Shown piece by piece: positions 18,811-26,896 of a stretch of 64,000 nucleotides of DNA. The notes under the pieces are model-generated. The model ran no database searches. It saw nothing but the letters and a program-made list of their open reading frames with translations, and was not told where the DNA came from. The stretch is taken from contig NZ_CP070506.1 of assembly GCF_016925675.1 (NCBI RefSeq), forward strand, positions 4,834,501-4,898,500, read 5' to 3'. The DNA is from Pseudomonas hygromyciniae (GTDB lineage Bacteria; Pseudomonadota; Gammaproteobacteria; Pseudomonadales; Pseudomonadaceae). A program made the position numbers and the translations under genes. Every line of letters starts with the position of its first letter. Position 1 is the first letter of the stretch.

Positions 18811-19214
18811 TGATTGATTACAGCGACTTTTTTGAAGAAGTGATCCAGACCCACATCGAGATCGAGCAATGGTTTGCCGGCACAGCCCCCGAAGGCACCC
18901 TGCAGAATCTGCTGGCGCGCTTCTCCCCCGAGTTCAGCATGATCGCTCCCGCCACCGGCGCACGGGTCAATACAGCCGGGGTCAACGCCCTGTTCACCCG
19001 CCTGGGCGGCATGCGTCCGGGGTTGAAAATCACCTTGAGCGAACTGACCGGCATTGACCGACATGCACGGGGCGCCACGGTGACCTACCGTGAACACCAG
19101 ATCGATGACAGCGGCACCCAAACAGACCGCCGCGCCACCGTGGTGTTCGAGAAACAGGCAAGCGGCGCGTTGCTGTGGCGGCATCTGCACGAGACCTACA
19201 TCCAAGGCCATTAA
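18807..19214 (+). CDS. SnoaL/DUF4440-like small protein
   Basis: A 135-residue soluble protein with the pattern of an NTF2/SnoaL-like cone fold: an N-terminal helix (FFEEVIQTHIEIEQWFAG), a strand pair with FSPEFSMIAP, then beta-strands VTYREHQID, RRATVVFEKQ and ALLWRHLHETYI. No catalytic residues can be assigned with confidence. The ATG overlaps the exporter stop (ATGA). The family includes isomerases, cyclases and ligand-binding proteins, so a role with the exporter's substrate is possible but unproven. A REPIN follows immediately. Confidence 0.85.
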   Translation: MMIDYSDFFEEVIQTHIEIEQWFAGTAPEGTLQNLLARFSPEFSMIAPATGARVNTAGVNALFTRLGGMRPGLKITLSELTGIDRHARGATVTYREHQIDDSGTQTDRRATVVFEKQASGALLWRHLHETYIQGH

Positions 19215-19216
19215 CC

Positions 19217-19320
19217 CCTGTAGGAGCCGGCTTGCCGGCGAAAATCGTCAACGCTAACACGGGGCACCAAGTACCTCGCGTTGCGCTCAGGTTCTTCGCC
19301 GGCAAGCCGGCTCCTACAGG
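19217..19320. repeat. REPIN (TGTAGGAGC class)
   Basis: Arm CCTGTAGGAGCCGGCTTGCC is mirrored by GGCAAGCCGGCTCCTACAGG. The centre AAAATCGTCAACGCTAACAC resembles those at 13450 and 26730. It lies between the convergent SnoaL-like and HlyD-type genes. Confidence 0.92.
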
Positions 19321-19360
19321 AATCGGCGAACCGATAGGCGATGTGCCTGATGCCCTTTGT

Positions 19361-20221
19361 TTAGTTCTGTGCCTGGTTGACGATCACGGTGCAGGTAATC
19401 CCCGCCGCCAACAACACCCCCTCCGGCACTTCATCGATATGAATGCGCACCGGCACCCGCTGGGCCAAACGCACCCAGTTGAACGTCGGGTTCACATCGG
19501 CAATCAGTTCGCGGCTCTCGGGGTTGTCGCGGTCGTAGATGCCCCGGGAGATGCTTTCTACGTGGCCTTTTAACGTCTCGCCGCTCATCAGTTGCATATC
19601 GGCTTTGTCGCCGACTTTGACGTGGGGCAGCTTGGTTTCTTCGAAGAAGCCATACACCCAGAACGAGTGCATATCGACCACGGCCATCTTGGCTTCGCCT
19701 ATACGCGCGTAGTCGCCGCGATGCACGTTGAGGTTGGTGACATAACCATCCACTGCCGCCAGCACTTGCGTGCGTTTCAAATTCAGCTCGGCGGCTTCCA
19801 GTTGCGCCAGCGCGTGTTGGTAATCAGCCAGCGCGGAATCGGCGATGTTGCTCGCGTCGTCGCGGTTTTCCTTGGAGATCACCAAAGCATCAAGGTCGGC
19901 GCGGCGGTGGGCGTTGACCTTGCGCATTTCCCAGGTGGCTTTGCGTGAGGCGACCAGGGACTGCGCCTGTTTGACCGCAATGCGGTAGTGCTCGGGGTCG
20001 ATCTGCATCAGCAGGTCGCCCTTTTTCACCAACTGGTTATCGCGCACCGGCACGTCGACCACTTCGCCGGTGACGTCGGCGGCGACGTTGATGATATCGG
20101 CACGCACCCGGCCATCGCGGGTCCATGGCGTCTGCATGTAATGCACCCACAGGGTGCGGCCAATCCAGATCGCCAGGGCCAACACCAGTAGAGTTGCGAG
20201 CAGGCTGAAAAACTTTTTCAT
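19361..20221 (-). CDS. HlyD-family membrane fusion protein of an AaeAB-type efflux pump
   Basis: A 286-residue periplasmic adaptor with an N-terminal anchor (FFSLLATLLVLALAIWIG), a biotinyl-lipoyl half-motif (ADVTGEVVDVPVRDNQLVKKGDLL), a coiled-coil hairpin in the middle, and the second lipoyl half (VDGYVTNLNVHRGDYA). It matches AaeA, the fusion subunit of the p-hydroxybenzoate efflux pump. The start at 20221 (MKKFFS) is chosen by analogy to AaeA; ATGs also exist at 20230. It is the last gene of a four-gene operon, beginning 11 bp after the DUF1656 stop. Substrate specificity cannot be read from the sequence. Confidence 0.9.
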   Translation of the reverse strand: MKKFFSLLATLLVLALAIWIGRTLWVHYMQTPWTRDGRVRADIINVAADVTGEVVDVPVRDNQLVKKGDLLMQIDPEHYRIAVKQAQSLVASRKATWEMRKVNAHRRADLDALVISKENRDDASNIADSALADYQHALAQLEAAELNLKRTQVLAAVDGYVTNLNVHRGDYARIGEAKMAVVDMHSFWVYGFFEETKLPHVKVGDKADMQLMSGETLKGHVESISRGIYDRDNPESRELIADVNPTFNWVRLAQRVPVRIHIDEVPEGVLLAAGITCTVIVNQAQN

Positions 20222-20232
20222 CGGGGGCATTC

Positions 20233-20433
20233 TCAACGGTAGACGGTCAGCGCCATGGCGCCGAAAAGACAGGTGAACAGGCTCAGGCGCAGCAACGCCG
20301 GGTGCCAGAAAAAACGGTACAGGTCAAAGCCGGCCAGGAAGCGATCCAGGGCCCAGGCCAGTCCCGCGGCGATGAAAAACATCAGGGTCATGGTCGGCAT
20401 GTAGATGCCATGGAAGGCGATTTCACGCGGCAT
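20233..20433 (-). CDS. DUF1656 (AaeX-like) small membrane protein
   Basis: A 66-residue protein with two predicted membrane helices (MTLMFFIAAGLAWAL and LRLSLFTCLFGAMALTVY) and a conserved start PREIAFHGIYMPTM. This is the DUF1656 family, encoded beside AaeA/AaeB pumps, where it is called AaeX; its role is unknown. AAGGAA lies about 8 bases upstream of the ATG. It overlaps the end of the FUSC gene by 11 bp and is followed by the fusion protein gene. Confidence 0.9.
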   Translation of the reverse strand: MPREIAFHGIYMPTMTLMFFIAAGLAWALDRFLAGFDLYRFFWHPALLRLSLFTCLFGAMALTVYR

Positions 20434-22606
20434 GAACGGTTCCTTCAAGCTTGAGGGCAGCCAGGGGCGATTGCGGATCCAGCAGGGATGTGCGGATAAA
20501 GTGCAGGTAGCTTTTGACCCGGCGCAGGGCCGAGGTGTCGAAGTGTGGGGCGAAGGGTTCGTCGGTGGCTTGCACGCGGCTGATGGCGTGATCGACCGCG
20601 ATCAGGGCGCGTTCCAGGTTGCTCTGGCTCGGTTGCAGGAACAGCCGCACCAGCGAACGCCCCATGACCCGGATCGCCTGGCGCCACGGTTGGGACTCGG
20701 CATACGCCGGATGCACCGGCAGGATCGCCTGCTCCTTGCGCAGCTCAATGATCGCGTGACCGACTTCCAGCACCACAAACATCCAGCGCAGCAGGTTGCG
20801 TTGCACCTGTGGTTGGCCGGCGGCCAGGCCATAAGCCTGGTGCAGCAGGTCACGGGTGCGGCTCTCGAACCCCGAGGCCAGGCCCTTGAGCTTGCCGCTG
20901 ATGGCAAACACCACTTGCTCACGCAGGTCGCGCTCCAGGCGGCGCCACAGCCAGGGGCTGTTGGGCGGCAGGATGATCGCCCCCGCCGCTGCGCACACCA
21001 GCATGCCGATGATCATGGCGATGTAGTCGTTGATAAAGGTGTAGGGGTTGTAGACCGTCAGGTTATCCGGCACGGAGCCGGTGCTGAAGAAAATCAGCAG
21101 GCCCAGGCCGACCCCAGCGTATTGCGCACGCGAGGAGAGGAACGCGCCGAGCACGATTACCGGGGCGAGCATCACGCAGAGCAAAGGGAACCCGTCGATC
21201 CAGGGAAACACGAAGAACATCTCGACGAACCCCACCAGGGCGCCGATCAAGGTGCCGCAGGCCATTTGAAAGGCCATGCGCTTGGGGTTCGGCGTGGCAG
21301 CCGACAGGCCCACGGTGGCCGCTGCGATCAGGGTCATGGTGGCGCCACTGGGCCAGGCGGTGGCCACCCAGTAACTGCCCAGCACCACCAGAATGAATGA
21401 GGCACGAATCCCCGACGCGGCGCAGGCCAGCCAGTTGGTTTTCGGCGTGTAGGGCTCGTCCCAGTGCTCACGTTCGTGGCTGTGTTCGGCCAGGGAGGCG
21501 TGGGTCTGCGCGTAGTTGTGCAGGTCGTCGACAAAGCGGTACAGCAGCTCATAAGCGGTGTGGAAATCCAACTGCTCGGCATCGCTCGGACCGCTCTCCT
21601 GGAACTGCGCCCGCAGGCTGCGGACCTTGGCGGGCAGGCTCTCTTTATAGGCCGTCAGTTGGCTCACCAGGCGCGTGGCATCGGGGCTGGTCAAGGCGCG
21701 CCCGCTGAAGCCATCGAGCAGTTCGGCCAGGTCCTGCAAACCGGGCTTGATCGCGGCCACCACATGGTCGGCAGCATCGCTGCGCAGGCGTTCAAGCAAC
21801 TGGTGCAGGGCGTTGAAGCGCGTGGTGATGCCCATGAATTCGCTGTTCAAGCGGCTGAGCCGACCATTGCGCCGACGCATATGCGGGTCTTCGAACACGG
21901 TGACACTGCGCAGCCCTTCAAGGCCCACGGCTTCGGCGATAAAGCGCACGTTGCTACTTTCAAAACCTTCGCGCTGGCTGCGGCCACGCAGGCCGTCGGT
22001 GACGAACAGGGCGAAGGTGCCGAAACGCTGGTACAAGGCGTTGCGCATGGCCGCGCTGCTGGTCTGCGGGAGGATCGCGGCGCTGACCAGGGTCGCGCAG
22101 AGAATCCCCAGGGAGATTTCCAGCACCCGCCATACCGCCGCCATAAACGCGCCGTCCGGGTGGGCCAGCGCCGGCAGGCCCACCATCGCCGCCGTGTAGC
22201 CGGCCAGTACAAAACCATAGGCGCGGAAGTTGCGGTTGCGCGTGGCGCCGGCCGTGCACACGCCCACCCAGATCGCCAGCGCACCCAAAAACAACTCGGT
22301 GTTTTGCGCAAACAGCGCGATCAACAACACCATCACCGCCGACCCCGCCAGGGTGCCGAGGAAGCGGTAGAAGCTCTTGGCAAAGACCTGGCCGCTTTGC
22401 GGTTGCATCACGATAAACACGGTGATCATGGCGGTGCGCGGTTGCGGCAGTTCCAGGCGCATGGCCAGCCACAGGGTGAGGAACGCGGCGATCAGCACTT
22501 TGAAGATGTAGACCCAGGTCACGCCATCACTGCGCGCCCAGTCGAAAAAGCCACGGCGCCATTCCAGGGAATGCAGCCAACGCAGCGGTGCAGGCAAGGG
22601 AGTCAT
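20423..22606 (-). CDS. FUSC-family inner-membrane efflux protein (AaeB-like)
   Basis: A 727-residue protein of the fusaric acid resistance / aromatic acid exporter (FUSC) family. It has two clusters of membrane helices (near residues 30-180 and 390-540), each followed by a long soluble cytosolic stretch, the usual duplicated layout. Conserved starts of the repeats are visible, for example FLTLWLAMRLELPQPRTAMITVFIVMQ (residues 42-68). The start at 22606 is an ATG with CAGG upstream. It follows the outer-membrane channel gene by 11 bp and precedes DUF1656 and the HlyD protein, making a complete three-component pump. Confidence 0.93.
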   Translation of the reverse strand: MTPLPAPLRWLHSLEWRRGFFDWARSDGVTWVYIFKVLIAAFLTLWLAMRLELPQPRTAMITVFIVMQPQSGQVFAKSFYRFLGTLAGSAVMVLLIALFAQNTELFLGALAIWVGVCTAGATRNRNFRAYGFVLAGYTAAMVGLPALAHPDGAFMAAVWRVLEISLGILCATLVSAAILPQTSSAAMRNALYQRFGTFALFVTDGLRGRSQREGFESSNVRFIAEAVGLEGLRSVTVFEDPHMRRRNGRLSRLNSEFMGITTRFNALHQLLERLRSDAADHVVAAIKPGLQDLAELLDGFSGRALTSPDATRLVSQLTAYKESLPAKVRSLRAQFQESGPSDAEQLDFHTAYELLYRFVDDLHNYAQTHASLAEHSHEREHWDEPYTPKTNWLACAASGIRASFILVVLGSYWVATAWPSGATMTLIAAATVGLSAATPNPKRMAFQMACGTLIGALVGFVEMFFVFPWIDGFPLLCVMLAPVIVLGAFLSSRAQYAGVGLGLLIFFSTGSVPDNLTVYNPYTFINDYIAMIIGMLVCAAAGAIILPPNSPWLWRRLERDLREQVVFAISGKLKGLASGFESRTRDLLHQAYGLAAGQPQVQRNLLRWMFVVLEVGHAIIELRKEQAILPVHPAYAESQPWRQAIRVMGRSLVRLFLQPSQSNLERALIAVDHAISRVQATDEPFAPHFDTSALRRVKSYLHFIRTSLLDPQSPLAALKLEGTVHAA

Positions 22607-22617
22607 GGGAAACCTGA

Positions 22618-24129
22618 TCAGTGATCGAACACGGCCAACGCCGCCGGGGTCTTGTTCGCGACGGTGGTGCCTGCCGCCGGCGCATCGTTGCCTGCGCCGA
22701 GGCCGCCGCCCAGGGCAGTGACCAGTTCGGCATGGGCACTCAGGCGCGCGGCCTGGACCTGCTGCTCGACCTGTTGCTGGCGAAACAGCAAGGTCTGGGC
22801 ATTGAGCACATTGAGGTAATCGGTCAGGCCACGCTGGTAGGCGATCATCGCGATGTCATAGGTTTTCTGCGCCGAGGCCACCGATTCGGCGGCGAAGGTC
22901 TGCTGCTTGGCCATGGATTCACGGCGGATCAGTTGTTCGCTGATGCCCTTGAGCGCATTGACCAGGGTCTGGTTGTAGCGGGCCACGGCAATGTCGTAGC
23001 CGGCGCTGGCTTCGCCCAATTGCGCGCGCAGGCGGCCACCGTCGAAGATCGGCAGGGTGATCGCCGGGCCAACGCTGTAGTTGAGTTTCTTGCCGGTGAG
23101 AAAGCCCAGCATGCCGCCGCCGGTGGCGACGTAGCCGAGACTGCCCACCAGGTCGACATTGGGATAGAAACCGGCATGGGCCACGTCGATGCCCCGGGCC
23201 TGGGCCGCCACTTGCCAGCGGCTGGCGACCACATCCGGGCGCTGGCCGAGCAGTTGCGCGGGCAGTGCCGATGGCAATTTCAGCGGCGCGCCGAGGGCCA
23301 GGGTCGGCCGCTGCAATTTCGCGCCCTCCCCCGGGCCCTTGCCGGCCAAGGCCGCCAGTTGGTTGCGGGTCAGGGCGATTTCTTCGTCGAGGGCGTCCAG
23401 TTGCCGATGGGTTTCGGGCAATGGGGTCTGGGCCTGGCTGACTTCAAAGTGGGTGCCGATGCCGCCATCCAGGCGCTTTTGCGCCAGGTCGAGGATCTGC
23501 TGTTGCTGGGCCAGGGTGGCGGCGACGATATCGCGCTGGGCGTAATGCAGCGACAGTTGGATGTAGGCGTGTACCACGTTGTTCTGCAGTTCCAACTGGG
23601 CCTGGCGCGCTTGGGCCACACTCATATGGGCCAGGTCCACCGCCCGCTCGCTGGCATTGCGCTCGCGTCCCCACAGGTCGAGGGCGTAGCTCAGGCCCAG
23701 GGCGGCGTTGTTGTCCCAGGTGGTGGCGTTGTCCAGTTTGCCGGGGCCGTAGAATTGATCGCTGGGCCAGTTGTGGCGCTTGAGCGTGGCATCGCCGTTG
23801 ATCTGCACGGCCTCGGCGGACTCGGCAAGCCCGGCCATGGCCCGCGCTTCGCGCACCCGGGCGGCGGCTTCGGCCATGCTGGGGCTGCCTTGAACGGCGA
23901 GGTCGATCCAATGGTTGAGTTGCGGATCACCGTAGGCTTGCCACCACTGGGTGGTCGGCCAGTTCGCATCCCTGGCGGCGCTCTGGATTGCGTCGTCGGT
24001 GGCCAAGGTATTGGCGGCGAGACTCTTGCCTTGGGGGGCAATTGCTCCGGTTCCGATGCAGCCGCTGATTGCTAACGATAAAGCCCAAACACTGAGAGTC
24101 TTCAGCTCTCTGCTGATGCGACGCGGCAC
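22618..24129 (-). CDS. Outer-membrane efflux lipoprotein (OprM/NodT family)
   Basis: A 503-residue TolC-like channel. The N-terminal lipoprotein signal ends at LAISGC (lipobox), and two OEP repeats follow with the typical long periplasmic helices (QQILDLAQKRLDGGIGTHFEVSQAQ and YDIAMIAYQRGLTDYLNVLNAQ). The start is a GTG at 24129, supported by AGGAA 9 bases upstream. It is the first gene of the pump operon. AaeAB systems in enterobacteria lack their own channel, so a dedicated channel here makes the operon self-sufficient. The operon promoter presumably lies in 24130-24310, shared with the divergent LysR gene. Confidence 0.93.
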   Translation of the reverse strand: MPRRISRELKTLSVWALSLAISGCIGTGAIAPQGKSLAANTLATDDAIQSAARDANWPTTQWWQAYGDPQLNHWIDLAVQGSPSMAEAAARVREARAMAGLAESAEAVQINGDATLKRHNWPSDQFYGPGKLDNATTWDNNAALGLSYALDLWGRERNASERAVDLAHMSVAQARQAQLELQNNVVHAYIQLSLHYAQRDIVAATLAQQQQILDLAQKRLDGGIGTHFEVSQAQTPLPETHRQLDALDEEIALTRNQLAALAGKGPGEGAKLQRPTLALGAPLKLPSALPAQLLGQRPDVVASRWQVAAQARGIDVAHAGFYPNVDLVGSLGYVATGGGMLGFLTGKKLNYSVGPAITLPIFDGGRLRAQLGEASAGYDIAVARYNQTLVNALKGISEQLIRRESMAKQQTFAAESVASAQKTYDIAMIAYQRGLTDYLNVLNAQTLLFRQQQVEQQVQAARLSAHAELVTALGGGLGAGNDAPAAGTTVANKTPAALAVFDH

Positions 24130-24310
24130 TGCTGCGAATTCCTGAGGTGGTGTTGCGGGGACGGTGCGGCAATTCTAGGGGGCGCGAGGAATGGCGATAA
24201 GGTGGGATTCCTGTGAATCTTTGTTACCGTTCAGGCGATAATCCATTGGTCGGGGTCACTGGCCACCGTAACTTCGTGTCACAATTTGCCATCTCCCTTG
24301 AGAGCACCCC

Positions 24311-25279
24311 ATGGACACTTTGCAAAATATGCGCGCCTTCAGTTGTGTCGCCGAAGCCGGCAGCTTCACCGCCGCCGCGGTGCAACTGGACACCACCACA
24401 GCCAACGTCTCGCGCGCGGTCTCCAACCTGGAGGCCCATCTGCAAACCCGCTTGCTCAACCGCACGACCCGCCGCATCGCCCTGACCGAGGCTGGCAAGC
24501 GCTATTTATTGCGTTGCGAGCAAATCCTGGCCTATGTCGAGGAAGCCGAGGCCGAGGCCAGCGACGCCCATGCGCGCCCCGCCGGGCAGCTCAAAGTGCA
24601 TACCATGACCGGCATCGGCCAGCATTTCGTGATCGATGCGATTGCCCGCTACCGCCGCACCCATCCCGATGTGACCTTCGACCTGACCCTGGCCAACCGC
24701 GTGCCGGACCTGCTGGACGAGGGCTACGACGTGTCCATCGTGCTCGCCAGCGAGTTGCCGGATTCGGGGTTTGTCTCCCAGCGCCTGGGGATCACCTACA
24801 GCATCGTCTGTGCCTCGCCGGCCTACGTCAAAGCCAACGGCTGCGCGCAGCGGCCCAGTGATTTGCTCAACCATGCGTGCCTGCGCCTGGTCAGCCCGGT
24901 GATCCAATTGGACAAATGGGTGTTCAACGGCCCCGATGGCCAGGAAAGCGTGAGCATCAACAGCTCACCATTTTTGGTGAACTCCGCCGACGCGATGAAG
25001 ACCGCGATCATCAGCGGCATGGGCGTTGGCCTGCTGCCGGTCTACGCGGCCATCGAAGGCCTGCGCAATGGCACCCTGGTGCGGATGATGCCGACTTACC
25101 GCTCCCAGGAACTGAACCTGTACGCCATCTACCCATCGCGTCAGTACCTGGATGCGAAGATCAAAACCTGGGTGGAATACCTGCGTGGCTCGCTGCCGGA
25201 GATCCTCGCGGCGCACCAGGCGGAACTCGCGGCGTATGAGCTAAGTGGCAGTTTGGGGGCGGTGCGCCTTACAACCTGA
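24311..25279 (+). CDS. LysR-family regulator divergent from the FUSC pump (AaeR-like)
   Basis: A 322-residue LysR-type regulator: N-terminal winged helix (GSFTAAAVQLDTTTANVSRAV at residues 17-37) and a C-terminal effector-binding domain with GMGVGLLPVYA. The gene is divergent from the efflux operon with a 181-bp shared region, the usual arrangement of AaeR and its pump operon, so activation of the pump by an aromatic acid is likely (inference from context). GAGAG lies 8-9 bases before the ATG. The C-terminal ~20 residues beyond the usual end are probably unstructured. Confidence 0.93.
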   Translation: MDTLQNMRAFSCVAEAGSFTAAAVQLDTTTANVSRAVSNLEAHLQTRLLNRTTRRIALTEAGKRYLLRCEQILAYVEEAEAEASDAHARPAGQLKVHTMTGIGQHFVIDAIARYRRTHPDVTFDLTLANRVPDLLDEGYDVSIVLASELPDSGFVSQRLGITYSIVCASPAYVKANGCAQRPSDLLNHACLRLVSPVIQLDKWVFNGPDGQESVSINSSPFLVNSADAMKTAIISGMGVGLLPVYAAIEGLRNGTLVRMMPTYRSQELNLYAIYPSRQYLDAKIKTWVEYLRGSLPEILAAHQAELAAYELSGSLGAVRLTT

Positions 25280-25312
25280 TTTGGAACACAGCCCCCCAAT
25301 ATTGAAAGTCCC

Positions 25313-25403
25313 CTGTGGGAGCGGGCTTGCTCGCGAAAGCAGTGGGTCAGTCAACATCAATGTTTGTTGGGCCGACGTCTTCGCGAGCAAGCCCGCTCCC
25401 ACA
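25313..25403. repeat. REPIN (GTGGGAGCGGG class)
   Basis: Arm CTGTGGGAGCGGGCTTGCTC is mirrored by GAGCAAGCCCGCTCCCACAAG, here with the TGTGGG ends outward. It follows the LysR gene. Confidence 0.92.
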
Positions 25404-25477
25404 AGTAAGCAGCCAGCTCCGCACTCTTGCGTTGCTGTTGCTTTTGATCTTAAGCGCCCCGTTAAACCACGCTGGCC

Positions 25478-25600
25478 GCAGGCAGGTATTGCGCAGTGGG
25501 CACCCCGGCAGGATGCCGGGGTAGCCGCGACACGGCCATGGATGGCCGATCGCGGCGGGCCCACGGAGCAATGCCTGACTGCGGGCATGCCGCGATAGCG
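25478..25600. repeat. Multi-hairpin intergenic element, not a standard REP
   Basis: Three consecutive palindromes: CCCCGGCA-GGA-TGCCGGGG (25503-25521), CGGCCAT-GG-ATGGCCG (25532-25547) flanked by GCGA/TCGC, and GCGGGCATGCCGC (25581-25593). The strand carries no Shine-Dalgarno/ATG pair that would make it a gene. From memory similar GC-rich segments recur between genes in fluorescent pseudomonads, so it is called a repeat with caution. Confidence 0.5.
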
Positions 25601-25639
25601 GAGGATCAGTACGCAATCTATCCACGGACACACCACCAT

Positions 25640-25662
25640 CGCGGGCTAGCCCACTCCCACAT
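25640..25662. repeat. Lone degenerate REP arm
   Basis: ATCGCGGGCTAGCCCACTCC followed by CACA resembles a REP arm (GCGGGCTTGCCC..CTCCCACA) with substitutions and has no partner arm nearby. Confidence 0.5.
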
Positions 25663-25743
25663 TGGTGATGCGGTGTCCTGACAAGTGGGTGCAGGAATGT
25701 TAGCTTGCTTGGCATTCTTCCCTGTCGATGAGCCCCACTTGCG

Positions 25744-26718
25744 ATGAAAAAGACTGTCCTCGCCTTCAGCCGTGTCACCCCCCAGATGATCGAACGCCTG
25801 CAACAGGACTTCGAGGTCATCGTCCCCAATCCCAAGCAAGGCGATATCAACGCGCAGTTCAATGAAGCCCTGCCCCACGCCCACGGTTTGATCGGGGTGG
25901 GCCGCAAGCTGGGCCGTGCGCAGCTCGAAGGGGCGAGCAGGCTTGAGGTGGTGTCCAGCGTCTCGGTGGGTTATGACAACTACGACGTGGACTACTTCAA
26001 CGAACGCGGGATCATGCTCACCAATACCCCCGATGTGTTGACCGAAAGCACCGCCGACCTGGCCTTCGCCCTGTTGATGAGCAGCGCCCGCCGGGTGGCC
26101 GAACTGGATGCGTGGACCAAGGCCGGGCAGTGGAAAGCCAGCGTCGGTGCGCCGTTGTTCGGCTGTGATGTGCACGGCAAGACCCTGGGCATCGTCGGCA
26201 TGGGCAATATCGGCGCAGCCATTGCTCGCCGTGGGCGCCTGGGCTTCAACATGCCGGTCCTCTACAGCGGCAACAGCCGCAAGACTGCGCTGGAACAGGA
26301 ACTGGGCGCGCAGTTTCGTAGCCTGGACCAGTTGCTGGCCGAAGCGGATTTCGTGTGCCTGGTGGTGCCCTTGAGTGAAAAGACCAAGCACCTGATCAGC
26401 CATCGCGAGTTGGGCCTGATGAAATCCAGTGCGATCCTGGTGAATATTTCCCGTGGCCCGGTGGTGGACGAGCCGGCGCTGATCGAGGCCCTGCAAACCC
26501 AGCGCATTCGCGGCGCCGGGCTGGATGTGTATGAGCGCGAGCCCCTGGCTGAGTCGCCGCTGTTCCAACTGAGCAATGCCGTGACCTTGCCGCATATCGG
26601 TTCGGCCACCCATGAAACCCGCGAAGCCATGGCCAACCGCGCCCTGGACAACCTGCGCAGCGCCCTGTTGGGCCAACGCCCGCAGGATCTGGTGAACCCG
26701 CAGGTGTGGAAGGGCTAA
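25744..26718 (+). CDS. D-isomer-specific 2-hydroxyacid dehydrogenase (GhrB/2-ketogluconate reductase type)
   Basis: A 324-residue cytosolic NAD(P)H-dependent reductase of glyoxylate, hydroxypyruvate or 2-ketogluconate type. The Rossmann motif GMGNIGAAIARR lies near residue 155. The catalytic triad of the family is present: Arg in NISRGPVVDE, Glu in YEREPL, and His in LPHIGSATHETR. Length and motifs fit GhrB and the 2-ketoaldonate reductase TkrA; the exact substrate cannot be fixed. The ATG has only a weak ribosome site. A REPIN whose hairpin is followed by six T residues lies 12 bp after the stop and may act as a terminator. Confidence 0.93.
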   Translation: MKKTVLAFSRVTPQMIERLQQDFEVIVPNPKQGDINAQFNEALPHAHGLIGVGRKLGRAQLEGASRLEVVSSVSVGYDNYDVDYFNERGIMLTNTPDVLTESTADLAFALLMSSARRVAELDAWTKAGQWKASVGAPLFGCDVHGKTLGIVGMGNIGAAIARRGRLGFNMPVLYSGNSRKTALEQELGAQFRSLDQLLAEADFVCLVVPLSEKTKHLISHRELGLMKSSAILVNISRGPVVDEPALIEALQTQRIRGAGLDVYEREPLAESPLFQLSNAVTLPHIGSATHETREAMANRALDNLRSALLGQRPQDLVNPQVWKG

Positions 26719-26729
26719 GACACAACCCA

Positions 26730-26831
26730 CTGTAGGAGCGAGCTTGCTCGCGAAAAACATTAACGATAACGCGTCTATCCTGAACAAACGCAGCGTACTC
26801 GGGTTTTTCGCGAGCAAGCTCGCTCCTACAG
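26730..26831. repeat. REPIN (TGTAGGAGC class) with a T-run
   Basis: Arm CTGTAGGAGCGAGCTTGCTC is mirrored by GAGCAAGCTCGCTCCTACAG, with centre AACGATAACGCG as at 13450. It is followed by TTTTTT, so the hairpin could terminate transcription from the dehydrogenase gene. Confidence 0.92.
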
Positions 26832-26896
26832 TTTTTTGGGCCGGCGTCGATAACCTGCCATAGAAGATTGTTATCGCCGATCCACAGAAGGTTTTT

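Larger units (their letters stand above)
25280..25743. other. 464-bp non-coding stretch rich in palindromes
   Basis: Holds a REPIN (25313-25403), a multi-hairpin element (25478-25600), a lone degenerate REP arm (25640-25662) and the upstream region of the dehydrogenase. Short open frames cross the repeats on both strands but have no ribosome sites and look non-coding. Confidence 0.75.

Noticed and set aside
25245..25639. Short frames over the multi-hairpin element near 25.5 kb
   Set aside because: They cross a REPIN and palindromes, lack ribosome sites and differ in reading on each strand.
26840..26896. FliA (sigma28) promoter upstream of cheV
   Set aside because: GTCGATAA and GCCGATCC resemble the -10 element, but no TAAA -35 lies at the right distance.
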